Of a stretch of DNA of 64,000 bases, positions 32,860-44,500 are shown one piece after another (the first letter of the stretch is position 1; every line of letters begins with the position of its first letter). Position numbers and translations under genes: made by a program. Origin of the DNA: Klebsormidium nitens (lineage: Eukaryota; Streptophyta; Klebsormidiophyceae; Klebsormidiales; Klebsormidiaceae); NCBI GenBank assembly GCA_000708835.1, contig DF237131.1:26882-90881 (forward strand), read 5' to 3'. The notes under the pieces were generated by a model. It ran no database searches, was not told the DNA's origin, and saw only the letters and a program-made list of their open reading frames with translations.

Positions 32860-35561
32860 ATGACCCCGAACGCAGTCAAGCCGGAGGGGTCAGCGGCACA
32901 GGTTGATGGAGGAGTGGCGCTAGCAAATGGTGTCGCGGCCCGAGTTGCAAACGGAGCACCATATGCAGGCGCCAATACGGTAGGTCAAGTCAGATGTACC
33001 AAGCAGAACAAGATGTTGCAACCCAATCTTTATCATAGTCATGACCTGGATTGTTGCTTTGTTCTAGTTTTGACAAAGCCCGCACCTTTCCGGGGTTGCT
33101 TCACTAAGAGGCAAGTTGACTGAAAGCCATCTCTGCAAAACCGTTCTTTGATTGTAGTACTCTGTGAACAACCAATGCTTTCTGCTCTTTCCACTTTGGT
33201 TGAAGAGTTTGAACCTACACAGATCCCAACTTAGGCAAGGGCCCACTGGCTTGGATCCAGGAGGAGGCCGGCAAAATTCACTTTGTTCTTCTGGCTGTAG
33301 TGCTGACTCGAGTTGCACATCAAGCCCGTGACTTTCTTGCCCATACCCCTTCACTTTGACAATTGCCAGTTGGAGGTATCAACTTTTGATCCTATCGCTC
33401 GTTCTTTTCTCGTGCTATGCTGGAAAGAAGATCGCAGGCTCTGGTCGATTCCGGAAAGACGAGTCTGTCCAAGATAAACCATTGGGAAGCAAGGTTGGGC
33501 TGTGCTGGCATACCGTGCATCTTAGATCAACTGCCTAGTTTCTGCAGTAGCTTGGCTGACTTCGGGGCCCAAGTGACAGAACAGAAAGAGGGAGAACGTG
33601 GACTCCCGAGCCGCTATGAGAGACCCCTCCTCGCTTTTGCCCCCCAGAATTGACGGTCTGGGTTGGTGGAATCCAATATATATGGACGTCGATCAAAGGG
33701 GTTTAAAAACAAAGAATGGAACTGAAGGGGTCAGGGGCCCCTGGGGAGTCTGCCAGAAGTCCCCGTTCTCCATCCTTGCGTTCTGACAGATCCTCCTTAC
33801 AGCAGACCTACCCACAAGCACGGACTCTGCAAAATGGACTGAAGAGCAATCTCAGGATAACATTGACCTGAGTGTTCTCTGTGCAGTTGGTTCCAGAGGC
33901 CGCGTACAAAGTGTTTCGGCTGGCTGAGGAGGAGAGCGCCTCTGACTGGGTTAAGGACTTGGAGTTGGATGGAGCCAAGGGGTTCCAGCCAACCGGCCAG
34001 CTCATCACGACACCCCCAAAGATCCTCGTCCTGTATGGGTCCCTCCGAGAACGATCGTACTCGCGCCTCCTCGCGTATGAGTTTGCCCGAATCCTCGACT
34101 TGCTAGGTGAGCGGCCACCGTTGGTTAGTTCTCTGTTGATGTAGTCAAATTTCCAGGCAGAAAAAGATGGCTCGTCTCATGTTCGGGTGTCATCTTTGCA
34201 AACCCGGTCCGACTTCTGCTGTTTGAAAGCTTTGCTGTGCTTTCTCTGACCACTTTGTTACCTTCTAATACCATTCTCTTGAAAGGTTCCAAGAGTACGT
34301 TCTCTTTATTTGCAATGCAATGCAGACATTCTCTGTGACAATCGTTATGTTCTCTGCGGTTCGGGCGGGCACAAGCGAAACGTTTCTGAGACAAGTTCCC
34401 GAGGTCCCCTCACCGTTCCCACAAGAACCAAAAACCTTTTGCCGCAAGAGTTTCCGGCATTGCTCCACTTTCCCTCCTTTAAAGGTTACAAAACCTTTCT
34501 CCTAATTCCAGGCTGCGATGTCCGTGTGTTCGACCCCCGAGGCCTCCCCATGAAGGACGAAGTTTCGGACGCTCACCCCAAAGTGTTGGAGATCCGGGAG
34601 CTGTCCGTCTGGTCCGAAGGCCATGTCTGGGTTTGCCCGGAGCAGCACGGCACCATCACTGCCGTCTTCAAAAACCAGATTGACTGGATACCGCTCAACC
34701 TGGGCTCCGTGCGCCCCACGCAGGGACGCACGCTTTGCATCGCCCAGGTATGGTTCGGCTTGGTTGGTGTTTCAGCTCTCTGTGCTTTCCTTGGCTACTC
34801 AGGCAGTGTCGTTTCGTGAGTTGCTTATTTAGAGGTTGTTTCCGCGGACCAAAGATGACGGATTGACTGAGGGGCTCGTGCAAAGGTCATTCTCTGGTTG
34901 CTTCATTGGGAACTTCGAAGACGGGAGACTCGGTTGAGCCCTGGGGCGATCAGCGGTAATCTTACCAGCTATCTTAATAGACTCTTCACTGGCCAGCCGA
35001 TCGTGGAAGGAACCCCTACTGCGTAGTACCCGGTATCAGGGGAGGGGAGCTTGTTTTTCGTACCCATCTACAACGCTCTCGATTGGTATCTCGTGAACCT
35101 TTTCCAAATGCTGAGACCGTATGTCTGTTTTGGATCTAGTGTCAAGCTTCAGTTGGTACAGATTTAGGCGCCAAGTCCGTAATGAGCTCAAAATAATGAG
35201 TTGTCTCGTCCCCATTTTTCAGGTGAACGGGGGCTCCCAAAGTTTCAACGTCGTTAATACCCTCCGGGTGCTAGGCCGGTGGATGCGCATGATAGTCGTC
35301 CCCAATCAGTCGTCGGTTCCCAAGGCGTGGACGGAGTTCGACGAGCGGGGCCGTATGAAAGCTAGCGGCTTGCGGGATCGAGTTGTCGACGTCGCAGAAG
35401 AGTTCCATAAGTTTACGCTGTTGACAAGGGAACATGCAGCCTTTCTGGTCGATAGGTACAGCGAACGGAAGGAAAAGCGGGAGAAAGGGCGCCTCTTATC
35501 TCAAGCGGAGAAAGAGGCGGCCAAAGAGAAGCAGCCCGTCGCCACAAGCACGTCAAAATAG
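32860..35561 (+). CDS. arsH: ArsH-type NADPH-dependent FMN reductase (arsenical resistance)
   Basis: Four exons: 32860-32979, 33887-34106, 34512-34747 and 35223-35561; phases agree and give 304 residues. The flavodoxin-like core is unmistakable: [18 protein letters not shown] (FMN phosphate loop), [79 protein letters not shown] and [13 protein letters not shown]. ArsH enzymes oxidise trivalent organoarsenicals or reduce quinones and dyes with NADPH. The bacterial/algal core (~230 residues) is preceded by a ~90-residue extension rich in Ala/Gly/Val that may be a linker or weak targeting sequence. A charged Lys/Glu C-terminal tail is added. Introns show the gene is nuclear. Introns show no clear exon echo, unlike several neighbours. 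Confidence 0.95.
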
Positions 35562-36739
35562 CACAGTGTTTCTTCGTGCTCTGATCACCATCCGTGGTTT
35601 TTAAGCAGCTTCGCGTACAGATGAGTTTCTCAATTAACCATGAGCTTGAGATGTATTTTAGTCACACGGTCAAGCTATCACAAGGTATAGCTAAGGAGTC
35701 ATCACTTGATTGATCATTTGCGAAGCGCAGACACAGCGCTCGAGTAGAAGGGGGTCAAAGTGAAACGGTGACGGGGTACTTGGGGTACTTACGTTGCTGA
35801 CAAGGAGCTAAGCAATGAGGTAGAATGCTTCCTGAATTGATTCTTAGCCTAGTCGGAGTTTCAAGATAGGCCACCCGCCCAACTATTTATGCGACCGAGT
35901 CAAGACCATTACTATCAAAAAGTATTGGTAGCTTTGAATATGGAGCCATCAAGTTCTGCGGCACATGCACTGGTATAGTGATTGGACTGGATTTTACATC
36001 CCGTTGCAAGCATAAGGCCATGCTCTAGCCAATCCATTAGTAGCCCGGCATGCATGATTTAATAGGGCTTATACTTGTTTTCAACCGCCGTCTTCGACTG
36101 CCTACTCGATCCGGCCACGCATGTCGAGGCCGGGGCGCTTACGTTCGAATCAAGCCGGCCTCGCCGATCGGCTCCCCCGGAGTTGCTTGCTGAAGTGCCC
36201 TTCAAGTTCTACCGTATGTGTCTGTTTAAATGCCCTTCATGAGCAAAAAGGCTTTCTGTGTTAGGTGAAGTGAGCTTGAGGTATCGAAAGCTGATCATGC
36301 TAAAAGTCGATAGCGATCGGTGCATGTAACGGTCTTTGCAAAAGCCAAGAGCCGCAAACCTTTCCCTAATACCTAGGGAGCGTTGCCTCCTCATAGGAGC
36401 CAAATCGGAGCAACTCGCGGGCCCGAAAAGTGGCGGACGAACCGGATATGGGCCCCGGTTGGAGGCCGGTTCACAGAGAACTGGAACTCGCAATTCGGAG
36501 CCGTTCTGAGTCCCGAACCGAATCTCTATCATCAGCGAATCCACCTTGAACCGGGGGCCTACTAAAGCCCCGGTTGATTTGCCAGATTAAAGAAGCGAGA
36601 TGCTCCAATTCGCTCCCGGTTCAGGTCGAGACGCCCTGTTTCTGAGACGCGGCAAGGCGCCATACGACGGCTCCTTCGCGTCGCGCATTGAATTTACCTC
36701 GGTTTCCGGAAGCTGACTCCATCACTCTGATTCCAGCGC
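35562..36739. other. Intergenic
   Basis: No gene is supported. Around 36380-36560 there are CCGGTT/GGAGCC-rich words that may be remnants of a repeat, but no termini are visible. Confidence 0.3.
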
Positions 36740-36962
36740 TCATTTCTTAGAAAGAGACAAACGCTTCTGCCAAAGTGCATCTCCTCCTGAGGCTTGCGTG
36801 GGCGAGCCGTTATTCATTTCTTCCAGAGCAGCCGGAAAAAATTGCAGTTCCGTTGCCCTTGACGTTGTTCTTGCGATTGTTAAGTGTGGTTTTGATTCAG
36901 TTCTGTTCGCAAGATGATGGCGCACTCCGTTGCGGGAGCTTTCCCCCGAACAGCTTACGAAA
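36740..36962 (-). pseudogene. Truncated paralogue of the N-terminus of the DUF3626-like gene
   Basis: On the minus strand the frame from the ATG at 36962 reads MGCFVSCSGESSRNG..., then NGSPTQASGGDALWQKRLS, and stops at 36740. It aligns base by base with 39063-39270 (MGCFVS and DGSPTQA regions of the plus-strand gene) but lacks the whole C-terminal domain. MGCFVS is a good N-myristoylation/palmitoylation start. The frame is open upstream to 37135 without family resemblance. Confidence 0.6.
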
Positions 36963-38821
36963 CAGCCCATCCTCTGAAATAGGACGCTCGAAAGTGTGAC
37001 CGATGATCGGTAGCAAGTGTTGGCTTTCGCGCTCAAAACGTCCTCAAAGCACCAGCTCTCTGCAAAGGGGCAAACAAAGGATGCGACATCATCATGATGC
37101 GAGACGATATCAGCGGGAAGCAATGCTAGGTCCATTGCAGTTATCGCGAACGTGGAATGAAGAAGCCTGTTCCGTGCCTGAGTAACCCGCTCCTGAAGTT
37201 GGTCGGACCTGCAAGACTGAGAAGACTCTCGAATACAAGCCCATTGTTAAGGAGTGCAATCCACACTTCTGGAGTTCTTAGACGTGCACCTTGAGTATCA
37301 AAGCGCTCTTTCCAACAGACACTGATATTTGCCTGGCAGAACCTTTGAGTCAAACTGCCAGCTTGTGAGCGAGGTAACATCCTCCATCTGCTTCCTCATC
37401 TGAACAAACTCTTCTTTTCTGAGGTGCAGAAAAACCTTCTCTTTTCTATCCGTGAACCTCGAAATCACGGATCACACACCTTGACCCTTCGACTCGTCCC
37501 GCCATGTTGCACGCGTACGACAGACCCAAAGAAATGTCTTACCGTTCAAGTTTCAAGAAAAGACGCTGCAATCCTTTCAAAGCAGTATTTGACGCTCCGC
37601 GTTCTGACGCTGGCGCTCGTGGATGGGCCACTGCGGATTGTTTTTCTGACTCCAAAATATCTGAACGTTGGATGTCTTGAAAAAAGCCGTTCGCACCTCG
37701 CCCGAATCTTGGCTCCCACCCCCGTGGTACGCTAGTCGATCTACCAGACTATGTTCTAGCACCCGGAGGGAGGGTCGGCGTAACTTTGTTCAGGTGCGCC
37801 CTGTTGTACCTGAGTAAGATTGCTGTAAGATTGATTGTCCAGCATAGGTACGGACTTCCGCAAGGGCGTCCCGGATCCGGGCCGGATCAAGAGCGGAACG
37901 GAGCACAGTGTGCTGACTCAGAAAGTCTAAGCCTGCTGAGTCCGCTCATTTGCGATGACTTGCTGGTCAGCTTGCCTGGCGGAACAAGGAACATGGAGAG
38001 TCACGTTTGTGAAGCGGTCAGACATATCTAGGACACCTTGTTCGAATGTAGACGCCTACTGTTCCACATCAATGGCTTCTCTTAGAGTGACCCCTACATT
38101 CTAGTTGATTGCATCCGCTTTTCTCTTGTATACAACGTTCGAATGCAGTCATTAAATCCTTCATAGAATGTCAAAAGCAGCAGTCGACCAGGATTTGAGC
38201 AAACTTTTTAAGCTGGAGTTCGGTGGCTTAGCAGCTTGCAGTGCGACAATATTGCTCCAAATCAGTCTGACCAATGTGGAGCCGGGAAGTGGGGCTCAAA
38301 CAAGTCGAACAAGGTAAGGAGATGGTTTTGTTCAGCACACATGCTCACAAGTCTGACAATACCTCTCTGGAATTGGTTGCTAACGAGACGATACTCAATG
38401 CAATTTGCAGGGTGAAAAGACACTCAGTGCTGTCTGTGCGATAGGTAGGCAAGTCATGACAGGGGAGCAGCAAAGTTTCTTGTCGGTGCACACAAAAGTG
38501 CCTGCCCCAATGTCAAGTGGACGTCAATGGCTCCACAAGGTAAGGGGAATTGTATCTCTATATTGCTGACAGAAAAAGAAGATCTTTCCATTAGGGGCGG
38601 AGAATCTGACAAAGACTGGGAGCGGGTTCTGCTCCCAGATTGAGCAACGACGTCGTAACGCATCTAAATACTGTCAAACACATTTACTTGCTTCAGTAAG
38701 CTTGTGAATTGGTGATAGGAATCAGTACAACAGATGTAGCCTACATTGATGAATGCCATGCCTTTTTCTTGTCGGTTTGCAAGTTCCCGAGTTCGCCGCT
38801 GCGGTGTCGCAGCCATGAGGA
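36963..38821. other. Intergenic / 5' region of the DUF3626-like gene
   Basis: I find no supported gene. Upstream exons of the following gene could lie here. Confidence 0.3.
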
Positions 38822-38950
38822 GTGCCAACCCTAGAAGATTCCAAGTACAAAACCACTCGTCATCATCATCATCATGATAATCTTTCAGACTCCTGCAAAG
38901 GTACTCTGCATCCTGAGCAGATAGCTGACGTACGTGGAAAGGGTGCTTCA

Positions 38951-40081
38951 ATGTGCACGCATTTCCTCTTTGCAGGTAGCAGGCATCCTGTTGAGAACAA
39001 TTCAAGTATCAGTACTGGCGAAGGGCCACTCAGGTTAGACCTCAAGCGGCCCTCCTTCAAGCATGGGCTGTTTCGTGAGCAGTCCGGCAAATCCCCTGGA
39101 ACGGAGCGAGCCATCATTGTGCGATCAGAAGTCAGTCAACCCACTCCCACCAACTCTCGCAAGAGCGCGGGAATGGGTACCCTTCCGGCTACTCCAGGGA
39201 AGAGGGAAGACGGCTCGCCGACGCAAGCTTTGGGACAGGAAAACGGAACCACGACGTGGCAGGACAAGTTGCCTGCCTCTGAGAGGGAAGCGCTAGAGTT
39301 AGAGGGATGGGGTCGCCTTTCGGAGACTCAGGTGAACGTTATGCGCGACTCGAAACGGCGCGCGAAGGAAGCGTCTGATGCCGCCTTGCCGCGTCTCAGA
39401 AAGAGGTTTGCAAAACTGGGTTTCGATGAAGACCAGCTAAACGTCCTGCGTCACATAGCGGAGAAGGCGCCGATCGTGATCCACTTCAACCCCGACCGTC
39501 GGATGGGCTGGTTCACCAATCGGACGGTCCTGAAGGCTTTCCTGTCCGACACGCACTACCGCAACAAGTACGAGACTGGCGTCTCGGGAGCGTGGAACCG
39601 TGGCCGGGACCAGAAAGAGAGGAAACTGTTCGGGGGTCTGTATCACCAGTCCTGGGGACCCCCTGGTTGGGAACGGCCAAAATACGGGGCCCTCAAGGGC
39701 CTTCCCGTGGGGAACACATTCTTCAGCATTTTCGGGTCTTGCCACTTCGAGCTCCAGAATGACGTCCGCAAGCGCTGTACGTTCGGTTACGGGGTGACGT
39801 CAGATGATCTGAAGCAGACGCCCGGCACGTGCGAGCACTTCGCGCACGTTCTGGCGAGGTGCGGAAAGGACCAAATCCGATGGCTCGTGGCGGTCTCGGA
39901 GAAGCGCTCGTTTGCTCACTGGTCTGAGCCTCACCTTGCAATAGAAGCTCAAATTCATGGGCCGATACAGTTGAAGAAGGACATTAGAGAGGTCCGGTTC
40001 CGCGCTTTCAAGCCGCGGAAAACGCAGAAGCGTCTCCAGCAACTAGCGGAAGCGAACGGTTTCGCAATCAGTAGCTGCTAG
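38951..40081 (+). CDS. DUF3626-like protein
   Basis: The frame is open without an ATG from 38822; the first in-frame ATG is at 38951 and another is at 39173. The stop is at 40079-40081. The C-terminal ~250 residues match my recollection of the DUF3626 family: VIHFNPDR, a YRNKYETGVS stretch, LFGGLYHQSW, RPKYGALKGL, FGSCHFEL and RCTFGYG. That family is mostly bacterial and of unknown function, with conserved His/Arg/Glu that suggest an enzyme. The gene has no intron in this domain, unlike its neighbours, which would fit recent acquisition, but this is inference. A different frame at 39063 encodes an MGCFVS start that in a nearby paralogue fragment is in frame with the GSPTQA block, so the true N-terminus is uncertain. 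An acceptor-like CTTTGCAG near 38984 could join upstream exons. Confidence 0.65.
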   Translation: MCTHFLFAGSRHPVENNSSISTGEGPLRLDLKRPSFKHGLFREQSGKSPGTERAIIVRSEVSQPTPTNSRKSAGMGTLPATPGKREDGSPTQALGQENGTTTWQDKLPASEREALELEGWGRLSETQVNVMRDSKRRAKEASDAALPRLRKRFAKLGFDEDQLNVLRHIAEKAPIVIHFNPDRRMGWFTNRTVLKAFLSDTHYRNKYETGVSGAWNRGRDQKERKLFGGLYHQSWGPPGWERPKYGALKGLPVGNTFFSIFGSCHFELQNDVRKRCTFGYGVTSDDLKQTPGTCEHFAHVLARCGKDQIRWLVAVSEKRSFAHWSEPHLAIEAQIHGPIQLKKDIREVRFRAFKPRKTQKRLQQLAEANGFAISSC

Positions 40082-40995
40082 TCTCGTGAGGCTTTGACGT
40101 AGGACTTAGCGAGCTAATCTATGTTGATCTAGAGACTCATAATCGATCATCGGACAGGATGCTAGTTTTATTGTGCAATAAGAACTCGGTTGCATTTATT
40201 TACGTGCTCGAAGAGTGTGATAAAGATGACGAGGCGGCACGAGCGCTCAACAGGCGATTAAAACCGACCCGTCGTGATTCTTTCAGGTTCGTTGTAATAT
40301 TAGCAGCGGCTTCAGGTCTCGAGCTTTCTTATAGAATCTATATTCTGCTGCATGTACATACAAAAACAAACGGACGAATAGGCGTGATCGGTGCCGCAAA
40401 TGTAGATGAATTCCTTTTCTTAATAAAATACTGTCGAATTCGACGCCGTGTACACATATTAGTAGTTTGTGGACCGTCACAAATCAACCATGCATGATTG
40501 AAGAGTCCATGTTGGACGGGAATTCTATGTTATACCTTCCTTCGGCGGCTTGCAACATATTCGCTAATTCCTAGAGAAGAGACCAACACTGAGTCGATTT
40601 TTGCAAGGCGTTGCAGAGGAATTGATTTCAAGAGAGTGACTAGCTGCGGATGGAAAGTCGACTATGACTTGAAACGACCTTGATCGGCCGGCTTAATTGT
40701 ATCCATCAGTCGTAAGACCTATACGCCATATTCAAAGCCCTCTAGCCGCCGCCGACTATCGTACACCACCGAAGCCCGCTAGCTTATGCGGAGAACTGTC
40801 CGCGCATTTTTGGCTGCGCTTCCGAAGTTCCTTACGAGTGGGCATGGTGCGTGCGAGCTAGTTCCACTTTAAACGTCGGAAGTGAAGAGCTGCGGTTCTG
40901 GCCTTCTACTATATGAGAGGACCAGCTCGTGAGAAGGCACTAATGATCCGTACATAATGACCCGTTGACTGTCGAGAAAAGCAATACGTTTGCAT
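40082..40995. other. Intergenic
   Basis: A+T-richer 3' flank of the DUF3626-like gene. No gene or repeat recognised. Confidence 0.3.
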
Positions 40996-41398
40996 AGCAG
41001 GCCGTTTAGTAAGAAGCTCTTTTTGCATGCCAGGCATCCTTTTTGAAGGCTTGCCAGGACCGTTCCCTAAAGTTTAAGAAAGGAGGCCCAGATATGCAAT
41101 CAAGCATCTAAGGTCAGATCGTCGAAAAGCGCCATGGCACGCCCAATATCATAGTATTTACCAAAGCCAAAACGTATACTGTCAATTCTGATCAAATGAT
41201 ACTGGACACATGTGTTGGTCCGTTTTGGAGTCGGTCATGCGTCTATCGAACCTACAATCCTGCCTTCCTAGACACTGGGGTACGTCCATTTTATGGCAAG
41301 AGCCCGCTGCTCTCGCCAACAGATCGATTTGATCTAAGCTCTTAGCCTGTCTTTAGTATATACACGCTAATTGCTGACTCTACTAAGCAAATCTATCG
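40996..41398. repeat. ~400-bp direct repeat, copy 1
   Basis: From ATAGCAGGCCGT onward this stretch aligns with 47631-48035, including GCATCTAAGGTCAGAT, GTGTTGGTCCGT, CGTCTATCGAACCTACAA, GGCAAGAGCCCGCTGCTC, and AGCCTGTCTTT. Divergence is considerable, with small indels, so the duplication is old. It has no coding capacity. Confidence 0.85.
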
Positions 41399-41509
41399 AC
41401 AATCAAACGGTATTCGTGGACGAATATATGTGCACGGCCTGATTGTTGGGATTTCATCGTCCGCTTTCCGAACACATGAAGACTTTATCCGATCTTGTCA
41501 GAAGTACGG

Positions 41510-44500
41510 CTAACTCGGACCGCGTATTTTGCAGCCTGTCCAATGCGCTCTTCCAACTCGTTTGTAGCCCTGCAAATGAGTAATAATAACAGCAATCAAG
41601 TTTAGGCGACTGGGCAAGTGCTATTGGAAAGGCGTAGACAACTGCGTTCTTTTCGAGGGAATTACACGTGTTTCCAAGGTTTTCTTCGTGGTCAGAGCAG
41701 ATTCGACTTGCATGATCAGGCACACTTGTGAAGAGGCCACTCGGGAAACAGGACGAAACTGATGACCATACAAGACTGTGTTCCACGAAAAACCGTTTTG
41801 ATTACTGCACAAAAGCGTGCGTACGATGTTGCCACCCCTGGTGAAATAGGCAGAATGTTGATAGAACTGGCTTCAAATAAGTGTCAGGCATAATAACCCG
41901 ATAACTCATACTCCCATGGGAGTGAAAGAAAGGCATTCTTGATTTGGACGAATAGCCGGGCGACACGTCAGCATTCAGCTCGTCACGAGAGCGGCTTACC
42001 AGCGACTCAAAGAGCGGCACGGACCCGACGTTGGTACCGCTGACGTAAGCGTACGACGTCCACCCACGCGCCAGCTGCTGCTTGGCCAACAGCGTGACGA
42101 CAGCACGCCCCAGGCCGCTTCTTCGATGGCCCTACGGATAGAAATTAAAAACCTCAACGCTCGTCGCTTAGACAGCGGTGCAAGTCAGTCCCAGTACTGT
42201 TCTGAGTCCAAAGCGGAGCCGAGAAACGTCTGTGATGCTCCCAGGTCGGCAAAAGGCGGAATCGAAGAGGTCTCCAGTAGACACGTCAGAAGGTAGCTCG
42301 TTAGGAAAGGTCGCGTTTCAGTTCCCCAAAGTTTCATCTCCTTTCCTCAGTAACGAGGCAACGAGACAGGGCCAAAGCGGATATAAACATCCCTATCTTG
42401 TCGGCTTCCTGTTTCACGTCAGGAGATGCTGACAGGTGGGGTCAAAAATGCGAAGCGACCTGTCATCCACGTGAGACTGCGGAACCAACTACCAGCTTAC
42501 AATTGAATTCTGACAGACCACATAGTCAGCCATCTCTTTTCTTGGCCACACAGAGCAAGCGAAGTGTCGGCACTTCCTTTTTGGGATTTTTCTGGGTAAG
42601 TTTGCCAAAGCGGGGTAAATGCAAGGTAGATGACAGACTGCCGCCGAGTCGGCCACACTTCCCTCCTTCGAAGCGTTGGTGAGAAATTGCGCAATCGAAC
42701 GTGGACCCTAGAAATGACGCGTTTTGGGCGCTGGCAACAAGCGGTCACCTATCAGATCGCGCTTTCGGCCGGACTTAAGAGAGAGGCGGCCGTTACCGCC
42801 GCACACATATACATCTAAGTTGTGACAGCCGAATGAGTCAAATGTGCGTAAGGCAAAACTCGAACTGAAAGTGAAAGAGGTTCGTGAAAAAGAGAACCGC
42901 CTTCCTTCCGAGCACGTGGGCAAACTAGAAGCAGGAGCGCTTTGAAAAGACAGCTGCCTAGGCACCCTGGAGCGGCACTACAGCGGGCCGCTTCTCGGAA
43001 AATGGCGTAAAATTTTTCAAGGGATCCCCTTTGGATAGAGTGCACGCTCGCCAAATCTAGCCTGGCTTGGGACGGCCCCAGCGCAACTAGGACGGAAGAA
43101 CGTTCTCAACGGGGCTTTCTCACCGGACGCATCGCTTCCGCAGAAAATGTGGCTGCTAACCAGGTTACAAACAGACTTGTGTCCTGGACAAGTAACCCGG
43201 CTTTTAACCTGGTTCCAACGCTGGTTACCGCCCAAGTTTGGTTGTTTGACATATAACCACTTTCTAACCAGCCCACAACCAGCCCAGAACCATCTATGGT
43301 CAAGAGCCGAAAAGTCCTGTGTTCAGGGTTCAGGACCGTTTCAGGGGGGCGCGAAATGGAGGCCTTACCGGCATGACGTTGAGCATTCCCAGGGCCAGGT
43401 AAGGTTGCGTCAGCGCCCACGCCACGAGGGTCCCGTCTGACATCAGCCGCGCCGCGACGGACGGGAGACCACAACTCAGAATCGTCCGGACATAGGCCGC
43501 GGTGCACGGGTAGGTCACGTGCTTCGCGACCTGGCGACACGTTACAAGGAAGGATTGGGCAAAGAGCTTTCGTCATGGCTGGAAGGGACACTTTTTCAGA
43601 TGCCGAATGACGGAGGCGAATCGGGGAGAAGTGCAATTTGTTGAAAGCGGATACATTCTGATTTCACAACGTTGATGTGACTGACACGCCACCTGCTTTG
43701 ACGGCCAGAACAGAGTTCACGAATGTCCACTCGCTAGAGCGATCAGAGAACCAAACAGCAAGAAACGATCGCCGATCCAAGCGCCTGCGGTCAAAGAACA
43801 GGCCATTGCGTGCAAGACCCTTCCGACGTCCGCCCAGATGCAATCGCAGTTGTTCGTTCTTACGGACTGAGGTGCCGATGCCACGCGTCAGTCTGACGTA
43901 CCGCTCTCTTCTCACGTTGGTGGATTCGTCCTTGGCAGCGGCCAGACCACTTGTCGCAGCGAGAAAAACCACGGCAATGACTGCTGCTGACGTCTGATAC
44001 AGGCACACCGGTCAAGGCTTGTACGACAGATGATTGTCAAGAAAGATCATACTAAGCCATGATTATAATAAGCCGGAGCGAAAACTAAAAATCCAAAGCC
44101 AAAAATATACCTGCTCCGCACCCATACAAACCCTAACAAACAAGCTAACCCTACCCGTCCCAGTGCGGTTTCCTTAATATCATACCGGCTTATTTGGGTT
44201 TTTCTTGACTTCAATGTACGACAGGTGTAAACCAATGAACCGTTCTCCATTTCAAGCGTGCGTATGCACAGTGCCTCGGAAGGCGCACCACCCGCAGGTG
44301 TGAAGGGGCTCACCAGCTCCGCGTCCTCAGGCGCCACCGGCCCATAAGTGAGCCCCTCTCGCGCGCAGTCTGTTCCTGAGGAGAGCGCATTTACACCTTC
44401 CGGGCTGAGAACGAAGACGTCGGAATGAGAGTCGTTGTAGAAAGTGTAGTCAGAGCGGAGAGCATCTAGAATGGCGGGCTCGACGCCTGTAAAATCCAAC

